A DNA stretch of 64,000 bases from Limnephilus marmoratus (lineage: Eukaryota; Arthropoda; Insecta; Trichoptera; Limnephilidae). Positions 40,055 through 50,900 of the stretch are shown here, one piece after another. The DNA is taken from positions 4,821,452-4,885,451 of the forward strand of contig OU862933.1 in NCBI GenBank assembly GCA_917880885.1, given 5' to 3'. The notes below the pieces were generated by a model, which was given only the letters and a program-made list of their open reading frames with translations, had not been told where the DNA came from and did not search any database. The translations under genes and the position numbers were made by a program. Position 1 is the stretch's first letter, and each line of letters opens with the position of its first letter.

Positions 40055-43000
40055 ATGGAGTCTCGAGGATTGGAGTCCTTCAGTTTGCGTGACGGGAACT
40101 GGGAGAACTTCAAGGTCCGCCTCGGACAATTTCTCCTCGTGAATGATGAAAAGTTTGCATCGGATGATAAAAAAAGGGCTATTTTCCTGAACGCATTGAA
40201 AGATGATTGTTTTTCCTTATTGGTTAATTTGTGCATTCCTAAAAAGGTAACAGATATTAAGTTAGAAGATTTGATATCTAAACTTGATGAGTATTGTTGT
40301 TCAACGAAATGTTTTTTTGAAGAGAGATCTAAGTTTTACAGTGCTAAACAAAGAAATGACGAATCAATCCGTGAGTTTGCAGTGCGGTTAAAGTCTCTTT
40401 CTACTAATTGCAAATTTGGGAATAGTTTATCAGTAAATTTAAGGGATTTCTTTGTTTTAGGTTGTAAACCAGGAAAGGTAAGGGAAAAATTATTTCTCGA
40501 GGGTGAATTATACTCGTTCGAAAAATGTTTACAAGTCGCCGAGTGCATTGACCTCGTAGCTTCAACTCAAGCGCAGTCCCGAGTTGATAATACGGTTTAC
40601 GCTAATGTACAGCTCAAGGCCGGTCGACTCTCTTTTAATAATTCGCGTGTGAAAGACAGAGACGTGAAGCGTTTCGGGCATAGCAACAGGGCACGGTCAC
40701 AGTCGCCAGCGAACGCTGTGAAACAAAATTGTACCGTTTGTGGTCACAATAATCACATCGCGACGGAATGTAGATATAAAAATTATTTATGTAAAATTTG
40801 CAGTACGAAGGGTCATCTCGCAAAACAGTGCAAGCGTTCCTCAACACGTAAGAGTGTGAATACTTTGTTGTCGGACACAAAGTTGGGTGAAGTTAATAGT
40901 GTCGAACCATTTTTTATTGAAGTTTCACTAGACGGGATCAAGAGTAAATTCATGGTAGATTCTGGAGCATCTTGTTGCGTAATTTCCAAGGAGTGTTATT
41001 TCAGTAAATTCAGTAGAATCAAGCTAGTGCACGAAGACATTAGTCTACGGGGTTTTGACAATACGCTCGTGAAAGTGGTAGGTACAATTACGCCACAAGT
41101 GGAATTTAACGGTCAGTGTCACAATTTGAAATTTGTTGTTGTCACAAGTGCTTCGTTATCGATAGTGGGGCGTGATTTTATGAATCTTTTTAACGTCGGG
41201 ATTAACGGAATCGTAAACAGTATAAAACAGAATACTTTGAAGCAGCGATTAGTAAAAAAATTCCCGGAAGTTTTTACGGATAAACTAGGAAAATTTAATA
41301 AGTACGAAGTGAATTTAACTTTAAAAGAGACCGCTATTCCGATATTTCGTAATCACAGAGTTATGCCGTTCGCTTTGAAAGAAAAAGTCGAAAGGGAGTT
41401 AGATAGTTTACTGTCAGACGGTATTATAGAACAAGTCCAGTTTAGTGAGTTTGCAAGTCCAATTGTTCCAGTAATTAAGAAAAACGGTAGTATTAGATTA
41501 TGTGGTGATTATAAATCGACAGTGAATAATCAGTTATTAGTTGACAAATATCCATTACCTAGGATAGAGGAGCTATTAACGAAAGTAAATGGTGGGAAAG
41601 TTTTTGCAAAAATCGATCTTAAATCGGCGTATAGTCAATTTGTTTTAAAAAAGGAGTGTAGGCGTTTTACAACAATCAATACCCATTTAGGATTGTTTCA
41701 GTATAAGCGGTTAGTGTACGGGTTATCTCCCGCGCCAGCTATATTTGCAAAGGCAATGGCAAATTGTTTGTCAGGATTACAGAACATGACGTTTTATTTG
41801 GATGATATTATCGTGATAGGGGAAGACGAAGACGATTTAGAGAAAAACGTATGTGTCGTGTTAGAAAGGTTGAAACATTGTAATCTAACAGTGAATAGTG
41901 ACAAGTGTGAATTCAATTTAAAAGTTATTGAGTTTTTAGGTTATAAAATAAGTGAACAAGGGATTCAACCGTGTGAACGGAATAAAGAAGCCATTTTAAA
42001 TGCACCAGCACCTAGTGATTTAAATAATTTAAGAAGTTTATTAGGTATGATTAGTTATTATCGTAATTTTATTCCAAATATGGCAAATATATTGTCACCA
42101 TTATACGAATTACTTAAAAAAGATGTTAAGTTTCAATGGGGTACGGAACAAGAAAATAGTTTTGCGATAATTAAAAGAATATTAACTTCGGATTGGATTT
42201 TAACGCATTTTGACGAAAATATACCTGTGAAACTTGTCACAGATGGTAGTTTTAATGGGGTAGCAGCAACATTACTTCATAGGTTTCAAAATGGCGTAGA
42301 AAGACCGATTGGGTTCGCAAGCAGAACTTTAACTAAAGCGGAAAAGAATTATTCTATTCTAGATATTGAAGCAACAGCAATTATTTTTGGAATTAAGAAG
42401 TTTTATCAATATTTGTACGGCAGAGAATTTATTTTAGCTGTGGATAATCAGCCGTTAGTGAGAATTTTAGGTGAAAATAAAGAAGTACCTAAGATTGCCG
42501 CGTCAAGGTTACAGAGATATGCTATTATGTTAGGTTCGTTTAATTTTAAAATTGAATATGTAAAATCGAAAAATAATTGTTCAGACTTTCTGAGCAGGTG
42601 TCCGATTGAAAAGGTTAGCTGTGAAGATGAGATAGAGTCTGATTACATTAATTATTTCGAGAATAATGGGTTTAATTTGTCTTTAGACGTGATAAAAAGC
42701 GAAACCGAAAAGGATGATGTGTTAGGTCAAGTAAAAAATTTTCTTATCGAAGGTTGGCCAGCATCAGTAAAAAAGGCACAAAGTGGTAACTTTATTAGAA
42801 TTTTTTGGGAAAAAAGGTTAGAATTGTCTTTGATAAATGAGTGTGTTTTATATCAACATAGGGTTGTTGTACCTGAGTCTTTAAGACAAGAGGTTTTAAA
42901 GATGTTACATAGATCTCACTTAGGGGTTTTTAAGACTAAAGGTATTGCAAAAAGCTTTGTCTGGTGGCCAAAAATTAATCAAGATTTGGAGAAAATAACG

Positions 43001-44014
43001 GAAAATTGTAGAGATTGTTTAGAAATTAAACCAGAATCACAAAAGAGTTCTTTAGCAGTGTGGCCATATGAACCTGAAGTATGGTTCAGGGTACATATTG
43101 ATCATGGTAGTTTGTATAACAAAAATTTTTTAGTGGTGGTAGACTCTTCTTCAAAGTGGATTGAGTGTCTGGAAGTAAACAGTCTGTCTTCAAAAGAAAA
43201 TATCGAAATACTTCATAGATTATTTTCGCAATTTGGTTTTCCTGCAACTTTAGTTAGTGATAATGGTACGTGTTTTTGTTCTGAGGATTTTGAAAATTTT
43301 TGTAAGAAAAATGGGATAGAACATATCACTAGTCCAGTCAATCACCCTAGTAGCAACGGGCAAGCTGAAGCTACAGTAAAGACTTGTAAAAATTTCCTTA
43401 AAAAAATTTGTAAACATAATGGATTTCCTTCAGATTATAAAGAAAAGTTAGGTAACTTTTTAGCAGACTATAGGAATACAGTTCACGCAACAACAGGATG
43501 TGAGCCATCTGTATTATTAATGGGTAGAAAAATTAGAACAGTATTTGACTCTCTGATTCCAAGGAAAATTGAGGATAGAACGGGTAGTTCAGGTTCTACT
43601 CGACGAAACAAAGTAATAAAAAAGGTTACTCAGAGCCAAAACAATCAGAAAAGACAATATAAGGGTAGAGTTAAATCAGGTTTTAATATAGGTCAGAAAG
43701 TAATGACTAGAGATTTCAGATCTCAGGGTAATAGGTTATGGGTCCCTGGGGTTATTGTTGATAAAAAAGGTAGTAAAATATATTTCATAAAAATTAACAA
43801 GTCTAATATGGTGTGGAAAAGACATTTAGACCAGCTAAAGGAATTACATGTTTCATGGCAGGAGGAAGATAACCAGGAATTCGCGTCTGACACGTTGGAA
43901 TTATCGACGGACGAATTAGATCTCTCCGGTATGTTACGTAATAGAAGTGTCTCTAATTCTGTTTCTCCATGTTTCAGGTCTAACCCATGGCAAGGAAGGC
44001 TTCGGCCCAGGTGA
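40055..44014 (+). CDS. gag-pol: Gypsy-2 gag-pol polyprotein
   Basis: The frame is open from 39887, but the first 56 codons look like leader sequence. The ATG at 40055 gives 1319 residues that start directly in a gag capsid-like domain. Then come two CCHC knuckles (C-T-V-C ... H-I-A-T-E-C and C-K-I-C ... H-L-A-K-Q-C) near residue 226, and a protease V-D-S-G-A-S near 300. The RT has R-L-C-G-D-Y-K and Y-L-D-D near 581. RNase H reads T-D-G-S, D-I-E-A-T-A and A-V-D-N-Q. The integrase has an H-R-S-H ... C-R-D-C zinc domain, then D (H-I-D-H), D (S-D-N-G-T, near 1068) and E (A-E-A-T, near 1105). All catalytic residues are present in one frame, with no frameshift between gag and pol. The C-terminus contains a short basic stretch and a chromatin-facing tail of unknown function. 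Confidence 0.96.
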   Translation: MESRGLESFSLRDGNWENFKVRLGQFLLVNDEKFASDDKKRAIFLNALKDDCFSLLVNLCIPKKVTDIKLEDLISKLDEYCCSTKCFFEERSKFYSAKQRNDESIREFAVRLKSLSTNCKFGNSLSVNLRDFFVLGCKPGKVREKLFLEGELYSFEKCLQVAECIDLVASTQAQSRVDNTVYANVQLKAGRLSFNNSRVKDRDVKRFGHSNRARSQSPANAVKQNCTVCGHNNHIATECRYKNYLCKICSTKGHLAKQCKRSSTRKSVNTLLSDTKLGEVNSVEPFFIEVSLDGIKSKFMVDSGASCCVISKECYFSKFSRIKLVHEDISLRGFDNTLVKVVGTITPQVEFNGQCHNLKFVVVTSASLSIVGRDFMNLFNVGINGIVNSIKQNTLKQRLVKKFPEVFTDKLGKFNKYEVNLTLKETAIPIFRNHRVMPFALKEKVERELDSLLSDGIIEQVQFSEFASPIVPVIKKNGSIRLCGDYKSTVNNQLLVDKYPLPRIEELLTKVNGGKVFAKIDLKSAYSQFVLKKECRRFTTINTHLGLFQYKRLVYGLSPAPAIFAKAMANCLSGLQNMTFYLDDIIVIGEDEDDLEKNVCVVLERLKHCNLTVNSDKCEFNLKVIEFLGYKISEQGIQPCERNKEAILNAPAPSDLNNLRSLLGMISYYRNFIPNMANILSPLYELLKKDVKFQWGTEQENSFAIIKRILTSDWILTHFDENIPVKLVTDGSFNGVAATLLHRFQNGVERPIGFASRTLTKAEKNYSILDIEATAIIFGIKKFYQYLYGREFILAVDNQPLVRILGENKEVPKIAASRLQRYAIMLGSFNFKIEYVKSKNNCSDFLSRCPIEKVSCEDEIESDYINYFENNGFNLSLDVIKSETEKDDVLGQVKNFLIEGWPASVKKAQSGNFIRIFWEKRLELSLINECVLYQHRVVVPESLRQEVLKMLHRSHLGVFKTKGIAKSFVWWPKINQDLEKITENCRDCLEIKPESQKSSLAVWPYEPEVWFRVHIDHGSLYNKNFLVVVDSSSKWIECLEVNSLSSKENIEILHRLFSQFGFPATLVSDNGTCFCSEDFENFCKKNGIEHITSPVNHPSSNGQAEATVKTCKNFLKKICKHNGFPSDYKEKLGNFLADYRNTVHATTGCEPSVLLMGRKIRTVFDSLIPRKIEDRTGSSGSTRRNKVIKKVTQSQNNQKRQYKGRVKSGFNIGQKVMTRDFRSQGNRLWVPGVIVDKKGSKIYFIKINKSNMVWKRHLDQLKELHVSWQEEDNQEFASDTLELSTDELDLSGMLRNRSVSNSVSPCFRSNPWQGRLRPR

Positions 44015-44200
44015 CAGCACTTCGCAGTCGAAATGGACAGAAATGGACAGAAGGGAAACAGAAAGAACAAAAACAAATGTTTCGTTAATTTTAAATGTAA
44101 TGTGTTAATTTTAAATGTGAAATATGAAATATAAAATATATTGTATGAAATATGTAGCTATAGGTATCACTTATGTAGCCAGGATTCTCCCGTTTAAGTA

Positions 44201-44208
44201 GGGGAGGA
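44201..44208 (+). other. Gypsy-2 polypurine tract
   Basis: GGGGAGGA sits directly before the 3' LTR. Confidence 0.8.
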
Positions 44209-44433
44209 TGTGAGAGAGGTTTTAGGGTGGCACACCTGTTTCCGGCCATACAAGAGCGAGACAGGTGATCCCGCATATAAAAGGAGATGCAGGCCTCTCC
44301 TCACTCTCTTTTTCCAACCGCCAACACGTTAGTTAGGACGTATTTATAGCCATTACTTATAATAAATATCCATATCGCCAATACGCGCATTATTTATAAA
44401 TAACCTCGCCTACACTCGAGTCTGTATTTAACA
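44209..44433 (+). repeat. Gypsy-2 3' LTR
   Basis: 225 bp, no difference from 39361-39585 found by eye. It is followed by GGGGA (44434-44438), the second copy of the target duplication. Confidence 0.95.
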
Positions 44434-44438
44434 GGGGA

Positions 44439-45140
44439 TATATGCGTTACGCACTTGGCGTTTCGTTTGTCAAATGGGACAACCTTCATACACGGATCCT
44501 TTCAACTTCCTACTCCTTTCCCACTTTTCATAACTTATTTGTACTCAATGTTTTTGTTCTTCGAAAGTAGAAAAAATGCTACCGTATAGACGTGAGCATA
44601 GGTCATGGAAGACCAACTTCTTTCGAACGTGGCATTTTGTCATACGTACAAACCCTTACCTACGTGTTCTTGGAAATGTATTTAGTTTAAAAAAAAAACT
44701 AAATGGGTTAAACAGAACCTTCCTTGAATACGTACCTTTGTAATATGTATAAGTCTGTAGTTGCCTTTAGTTAACTCTCTCTCCGTCTCTCTCTCTCTCT
44801 CTACACGTCAAACAAATCCAATCTTTCTCAACATGCACACCTTGTTTCTCTCCAAACCTTTTCATCATTGGTCTACCAGGCAGGTAAACTTCAAGAATTT
44901 TGTTCTAATAATAATTTTTTCGCCGGATTAATAAGAAGACCAGCAGCTCTTCACCCCATCTACACCTGCGCCTCTCTTCATGCTGCCTTCACTACCGTCA
45001 CGGAGGTCCCATGCCTTCAAACCCTACGTACCAAAAGCACCCGACCACACCTAACATAACCTAGTGTGAGTCGTGCGTGTAGTTGCGAATTGTATCATCA
45101 CAAAACCATCACTCAAACAAACCCGAGCACGTCAGCTCTA
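44439..45140. other. LARD-like element internal sequence after the Gypsy guest
   Basis: No gene was recognised. A short CT-rich microsatellite-like stretch lies near 44777-44803. Confidence 0.35.
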
Positions 45141-45147
45141 AGTTGGT

Positions 45148-45475
45148 TCATGTTCCTGTTGCCATCGTGCAAATGTTCCTGCGGCATCTCACAAATGTTC
45201 CTGTTGCCATTGTACAAATGTTCCTGCGGCACCTTGCAAATGTTCCTGTTGCCATCGTGCAAATGTTCCTGCGGCATCTCGCAAATGTTCCTGTTGCCAT
45301 TGTACAAATGTTCCTGCGGCATCGCGCAAATGTTCCTGTTGCCATTGTACAAATGTTCCTGCGGCATCTCGCAAATGTTCCTGTTGCCATTGTACAAATG
45401 TTCCTGCTGCATCTTGCAAATGTTCCAGCTGCACCTTGCAAATTGCTCTGTTGCCATCATGCCAATGCTCCTGTG
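45148..45475 (+). repeat. 45-bp minisatellite inside the LARD-like element
   Basis: It alternates a 23-bp unit (TTCCTGTTGCCATTGTACAA-type) with a 22-bp unit (TTCCTGCGGCATCTCGCAAA-type). This makes a 45-bp dimer repeated about seven times, decaying at the right end. Because 45 is a multiple of three, five of six frames stay open across it and encode 15-residue repeats (for example C-K-C-S-C-G-I-S-Q and H-L-Y-N-G-N-R-N-I-C on opposite strands). Which of these, if any, is translated is unknown. Confidence 0.9.
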
Positions 45476-46202
45476 CCCTTGCGCAAATAACAATACCAAC
45501 AATTGTTCATACAACAATCCCACTGTATACAAACCAGTGTACCAACCAACATCACAACAACGGCTGTCATGCACACAAACCACCTCCTCTATAAAGGACC
45601 AACCACCAATTACAATTCCACTCTCCAGTACCTCAATGATGTCATACTGGCCCACCCACAGGATCCGGAAGCAGCTACCTTTTTGACCTCTGTGACAGGT
45701 AGAACCCTCTCCACCACCAAGAAGCCTCATCCTGCGTTCTCGTCTTCGTGTTTTCTTTAAGGCCCTAGTGTTCCTTGAGTGTAATCTCAAACGGGCCAGG
45801 TTACTGTGACAAAGTAACCTTGTAACTTCAGTGCAACGTTCAAACACCCCAAACATCCTACGCAAACCACGCTACGCAAACTTAGCTCACAGACCAATGA
45901 TACAATTTAGAGTCATTTTTTTTCTATCACTGCATAACCCTTGTACCTTTCTCCAGCAGGTCCTTGTTTATATTTATGTATGCCACTGCTCTTTCATGTA
46001 CATTCATGTATAATTCTTTGTTCACCATGCTTTTTTTTCTCTTTTGTTTTTGTTTCTACTATTTTGTAGCTAGCAACTTTTTCTTTTTCTCTCTCTCTCT
46101 CTCCCCTTTCTCTTGGATTTTTTTTTTGTTTTGGCACAAGTGCTAGAAGGGTAAGAGGATTTCTTAGCCCTACTGCTCCATTACCACGTCGCTTTTTTTG
46201 CG
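45476..46202. other. LARD-like element 3' internal sequence
   Basis: No gene was recognised. CT-rich near 46090-46110. Confidence 0.35.
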
Positions 46203-46215
46203 GCGAGGGGGAAAG
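46203..46215 (+). other. LARD-like element polypurine tract
   Basis: GCGAGGGGGAAAG ends directly at the start of the 3' LTR, which fixes the element's plus orientation. Confidence 0.75.
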
Positions 46216-46810
46216 TGTTACGTTACGGAATTGATTCCCGTGCGAGCTAATAGCGAATTGACCCCTTGCACAGGCCCTCCGCCCCCCTCTCCCCGCGCCG
46301 CGCGGCGCCCGTAGCCAAGCGCCGAGCGGCTCCCCGCATTCATTCCTCGGCCGACCTTCGGCATAACAACTGTGTCCCCGTGATTGCGCTCCCCGTAAAC
46401 TGAACTCGCGATGTTTTACTTTGATTGTGCATTGTGCTCAAGAAGCTCCCGCCTAACCAGTACCCGTCTGACGACTGCCTATCTCCTGTTTGTGAGTACC
46501 AATGAACCTTGCTTTCCCTCTGTGTGCTAAGAACTGACATTTAACTTCACTATATACGCGTAGAGAGAGAGTTGATAGAACAATAGCATTTTAGTTAGCC
46601 AAATAACCATGTGTTTAGTGCCGAGGCTGGCTTGTGTATAATCCTGTTCACCTTTAAATGAATAAACCCTTTTTCGTGCATAACTACTGTGTTCTGATTG
46701 AGGAAGGAGACCTAGAGATTTTGAGGAAAGGAAGGGGAGTAGGAATTTACAAGCGAACCACAAACACTCGCCCTGGGTTTAAGAGGGACCTTGCTCGCGC
46801 CGGCTGTGCA
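46216..46810 (+). repeat. LARD-like element 3' LTR, first part
   Basis: 595 bp matching 34235-34829 with about one difference (CCTGGAG against CCTAGAG). It contains TATATAC (46551-46557) and AATAAA (46661-46666). It is broken at GGCTGTGCA by the R1-type LINE and resumes at 53442. Confidence 0.93.
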
Positions 46811-47901
46811 TTGAAGTACCCACCACTGTCCCACCCCGGTATAGGCAACTTATGGTCGCCCCTTCGGAGTTCTCGCAAGAATCTAATTTTTTTTTAATAA
46901 ACGACTCTACATTTAATGTAACGAATCTAGACCTTCAATGTCCCCTCATACTGTGTTAGGTAGCGGTATGCGGACGCGCCTACAGGACTGTACTGTAATG
47001 GTCAATCTCTACAATTCTAAAGCCCATGGAGGTGTCAATGCAAAAGCAGTGAGCCTCATGGACAGTCAAACAAGTTGTTAGTAACATCAACAAAAAAAAA
47101 AAAAAATAAAGTAATCCAAAATGACAGCAGCCGTCATGAGTAATCAGCTCATGACAGCGAAAGACCACACACAATCCGGTGGGCAGCACCGGGCACTGTA
47201 CATAAAAGAAAAAATAAACAAAAGAAAAATAATGTGTATATACAGAGTAGAACTGGTGTCACCGCAACCTGACTATCGGCAGTTCCCGAGAGAATGAAGA
47301 AGGCTAATTGTCCGGCCTCCCGATAACCGGCGGCGTCGTCCTTAAGCCAGCTAGCTGGTGGTGCCTAGACGAAAGTAACTGGAAATCATAGAAGAAGACC
47401 CTAGGGAGAAAAGCGTCGGGTCGCCGGAGGCGGGACGGACAGCTTTCGGATGCCGTTCAGCCTTCTTCCCAGCCTCTTCATGTCACGGGGGGTGGCGCGG
47501 CAGACAGGTGCAACTCCACCAGTTCCATAAGACCGTCCATGGTCAGTAGGCGGGGACTCGGTCCAGGGTCCAACCCCTTATATGGGGAGAAGGACGGCAC
47601 AGAACAAACAACTGAGTTCAGTTCTACGCGGTAATCATAACTAAAAAAAAATAATCGTTTCTAAAAAAACTAAAAAAGTAATCATAACTAAAGTATATGT
47701 TACAAAATAACATAAAAGTCTAAGGCATTAAACCAAGTACCTTAAATAAAAACGTGAGCGTTCAATGACGCAGGGCATGAAAAACAAATAAACATGAAAG
47801 AAAACATAAATACTGTACATCCTGGGCAATATTGGTCGTAGAGAAGAAGCAAAGAAAGTCCGTGATAAGTCAGGAACAAGTACACCTGGTGTCAAAATCT
47901 A
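46811..47901 (-). other. R1-type LINE 3' UTR
   Basis: 1.1 kb without coding potential: A-rich stretches (47088-47107 on the plus strand), a GC-rich block (47280-47600) and small inverted repeats such as CATGAG ... CTCATG near 47135. The minus-strand end reads GGTGGGTACTTCAA with no tail of A. Confidence 0.6.
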
Positions 47902-50900
47902 CTAATCAGCGACTCTAAGCTCAGGCCATCTCTCAACCCAGGTCCTTGTAAACTTCCTCAGGCACTCGAAGTTCTTCTTGTTCGATACCAGATCAGTGTT
48001 CCACACTGGTCTGATAGGTACGTCCAAACCATCGAGCATTTCCTCTCTTGCGTCCGTCATTATCTCACACTGCCACAGAATGTGCTCCGCCGACTGGTTC
48101 GTGCACCCGCAGGCGCAGTTGGGGTGAGGGGACAGGGAGAGGGCGTGAAGTCTCCCCTTGAATTCCCCGTGGCCGGATAGAAGCTGGTTGATGTGGTGGT
48201 CCAGCTTGAGAAAGACCCCTTCCATTCTGACTTTAACTGATGGGAAGAAGGAGAAAGTCCATCTTCCCTTATTCGTTCTATCCCAACGGACCTGCCACTC
48301 TTGGAGCGACAGATCCCTCATTTGACGAAGCAGCCCAGGGAGAGTCCCCGGCCCGCCCGGTGTCAGAACAACGCCTAGGTGAGTGGCCGGGGTTCCTCTG
48401 GTTAATTTCTGCTTAGTGAGCACTTCCCTGATTTCCAGATTGATTGGCAAAATGCCAGCCAAAACGGGTAAAGCGTCCGAAGCAACGGTTCTATACGCAC
48501 CAGAGAGTGCCAGCAAGGGGGTTCGTTGGCCTCGCCTGAGAGCTAAGAGAATCAGCGAATTGTCCAGGCGGTGCTCCCACACAGAGGCGGCATACGAGAC
48601 TTGCGCCACGTACACGCACCTATATAGCGTTCGCAGAGCCGGATTACGCAATCCCCACTCAGCTGTGGAGAGTCTCCTCAGCTTCAAGAAGAGAGCCTGG
48701 GCCTTGCTGGATACTTCTTTGACGTGAGCCAGAAAAGAGGACGATCGATCTAGAGTAACTCCTAAATATTTCACTGTTTCAAAAAAGCGGATGTTAGAAT
48801 CTCCCATTCTGATGGTAGGATTTCTTGCTCTACTGAGAGAGCCCTTCATCAGGAGGCCCTTGGTCTTGTGGGGAGCGAAGGTCATCTTGTTTCTTTCATC
48901 CCAGTCAAGGAACATCTGCAAACCTTCACTGCCTTTACTCTCCACTTCCTTTCTGCTGTCCCCAGCGACCAGATACAACTTATCATCAGCGTAGTCGACA
49001 GCGATACATCCTTCAGGCAAGGGTAACCTGGAGGAGTCGTCAAAGGAGATGTTCCACAGGTCGGGTCCAAGGATAGAGCCCTGCGGGCATCCCATGTCGG
49101 CTTCCCTCTGGATACAAAACTCACCAAAACTGATCGTAATCGTACGATCAGAAAGGTAGTCATCGATGGCTTGGAACAGTAAGTTGGAACACCGCCTGTT
49201 TTTCACCTTTGTACGTATCATTGCCCACCAGGCGTGATCGAAGGCACCAGTGATATCGAGGAATATTGCAACTACATACCTCTTTGGGCAAGCCTTCACC
49301 CATTCAAGCGCATACGACAGGGCGTGCACCGTGGATTTCCCGGGGACGAAACCGAACTGGAGGTCACTGGCCGGGGACAAGGTTTGACGGAGCCGCTCCC
49401 TCAGTAATTTCTCCAGGACCTTGCCTAAAACGGGAAGCAGCGTTATCGGCCGGTAGGCCTTGATGTCGGTGAGTGGTTTATCGTTCCCCTTAGGTATAAT
49501 CCGGAGCACGCCACGCTTCCACTCAGAGGGGAAAACTCCCCTCCTCAAGCACGTGTCCATCACCTGGAAGAGCTCCTCCTTGGCGTGGACCCAAACTTGC
49601 TTCGCTATTACGCCATTGAGCCTGTCATGCCCTGGTGCCTTCTTAGGACCCAAACCCTTAATAATCACATCAATTTCTGCCTTAGTGACTCTAATGAAGT
49701 TATCCTCTTGGGCGAGGACTCTAGGTGGCAGCCGTGACAGATTTCTTATCTGTTTATGGTGGTCACTTTCCCCAATTACTGATTCTACAGGAACTAACTC
49801 ACCCAATAGTGTTTCGAGTGTGGAGGCCACATCCACTGTCTCAGCGTTCCTCCCATCTGTTATCCCAATTACTGTTGACAAATATCGGTCAGAACCTTTC
49901 CCGGATTTTTCAATCGCGCTGTGGATTTCCCACGGGTTGGCGTTACCTACGTTTTTAACCCAATTATGCCAAGCAGCTCGTTTCGCTAGGAGAACAGCCC
50001 GTTTGAAGGCCGACCTGGCAGATCTGAGGCCCGCCTGAAGTGCAACCGTCTCCTCCTCCGTACAGCCGCCACTCCTGGACAGCCCCAGCGCCCTGTAGGC
50101 CCTCTTGTAGGCCCCCTTCAGCGAAGTCAGCTCAGGTGACCACCACGGCGTCCTAATACTAGTCTTTGGGTTTAATCTTCCCAAAGACGAGTTGGCAGCA
50201 GATACAACCGCCCTATTGAAAAAATTCCCCAAATTATCCGGATCAGTAGCTGCTACGTGGTGAAAATCCCTTAGCGTATCTCGTAGCGCTTCCCCAAAGT
50301 TATCCCAGTTCGCCCTAGTGGTGTTGAAGTTCCAGGAGGATCTTGGAGCTTCAGTTTTATTTACACCAACCGTAAAAGTGATTAACCTATGATCCGAATT
50401 TATTGCGCACTCATGGACTGTCCACTTTGAAATCCTGGTCGCAACAGATCCAGAGCAAAGAGTTAGATCAATGTTGCTCTCACCATGTATGTTCGAAAAG
50501 GTACAAAAAGAACTCTGTTCATTAATAATGCTAAGACCTTGCGCGGCAATCAGGTCCTCAACGGCGTCTGAACGTTCCGTCCTACGATCACTAGTATCAA
50601 ACCATAATGGTGAGCGTGCGTTAAAGTCACCTCCGATAACTATGTTACGGCCTTTAAGCGCGTTGAGCGCGCGCGTCAGACTCAGGATGTGGGGTCCAAC
50701 CGGGTTCCCAAATTTAAAGTAAACTGAGATCAAGAAGATCTCAGTATCGCCAAATCTAATACATACACAGGTTTGGTACTCATCAGAAAAACCAGCCAGA
50801 AGGAGGGGACTGATCAAGGAGGTGTTGATCAGGACTCCCGCCCCTGGAGAGCGGCCAACTTCGAGTACCGCACCCGGAAAATTAATTGGGGTCTTACCTT

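Larger units (their letters stand above)
39361..44433 (+). mobile_element. Intact Ty3/Gypsy LTR retrotransposon (Gypsy-2)
   Basis: A 5.07-kb element with two 225-bp LTRs that are identical by eye, a 5-bp target duplication GGGGA on both sides, a TGGCGCAG primer site two bases after the 5' LTR, and a purine tract GGGGAGGA directly before the 3' LTR. It has one uninterrupted gag-protease-RT-RNase H-integrase frame and no envelope gene. Every hallmark of a potentially active copy is present. The lineage may be mag-like (inference). It sits inside the LARD-like element and must be younger than it. Confidence 0.96.

Noticed and set aside
45113..45865. 250-codon minus-strand frame as a host protein
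   Set aside because: It is produced by the 45-bp minisatellite, which opens five frames at once. Kept only as a finding.
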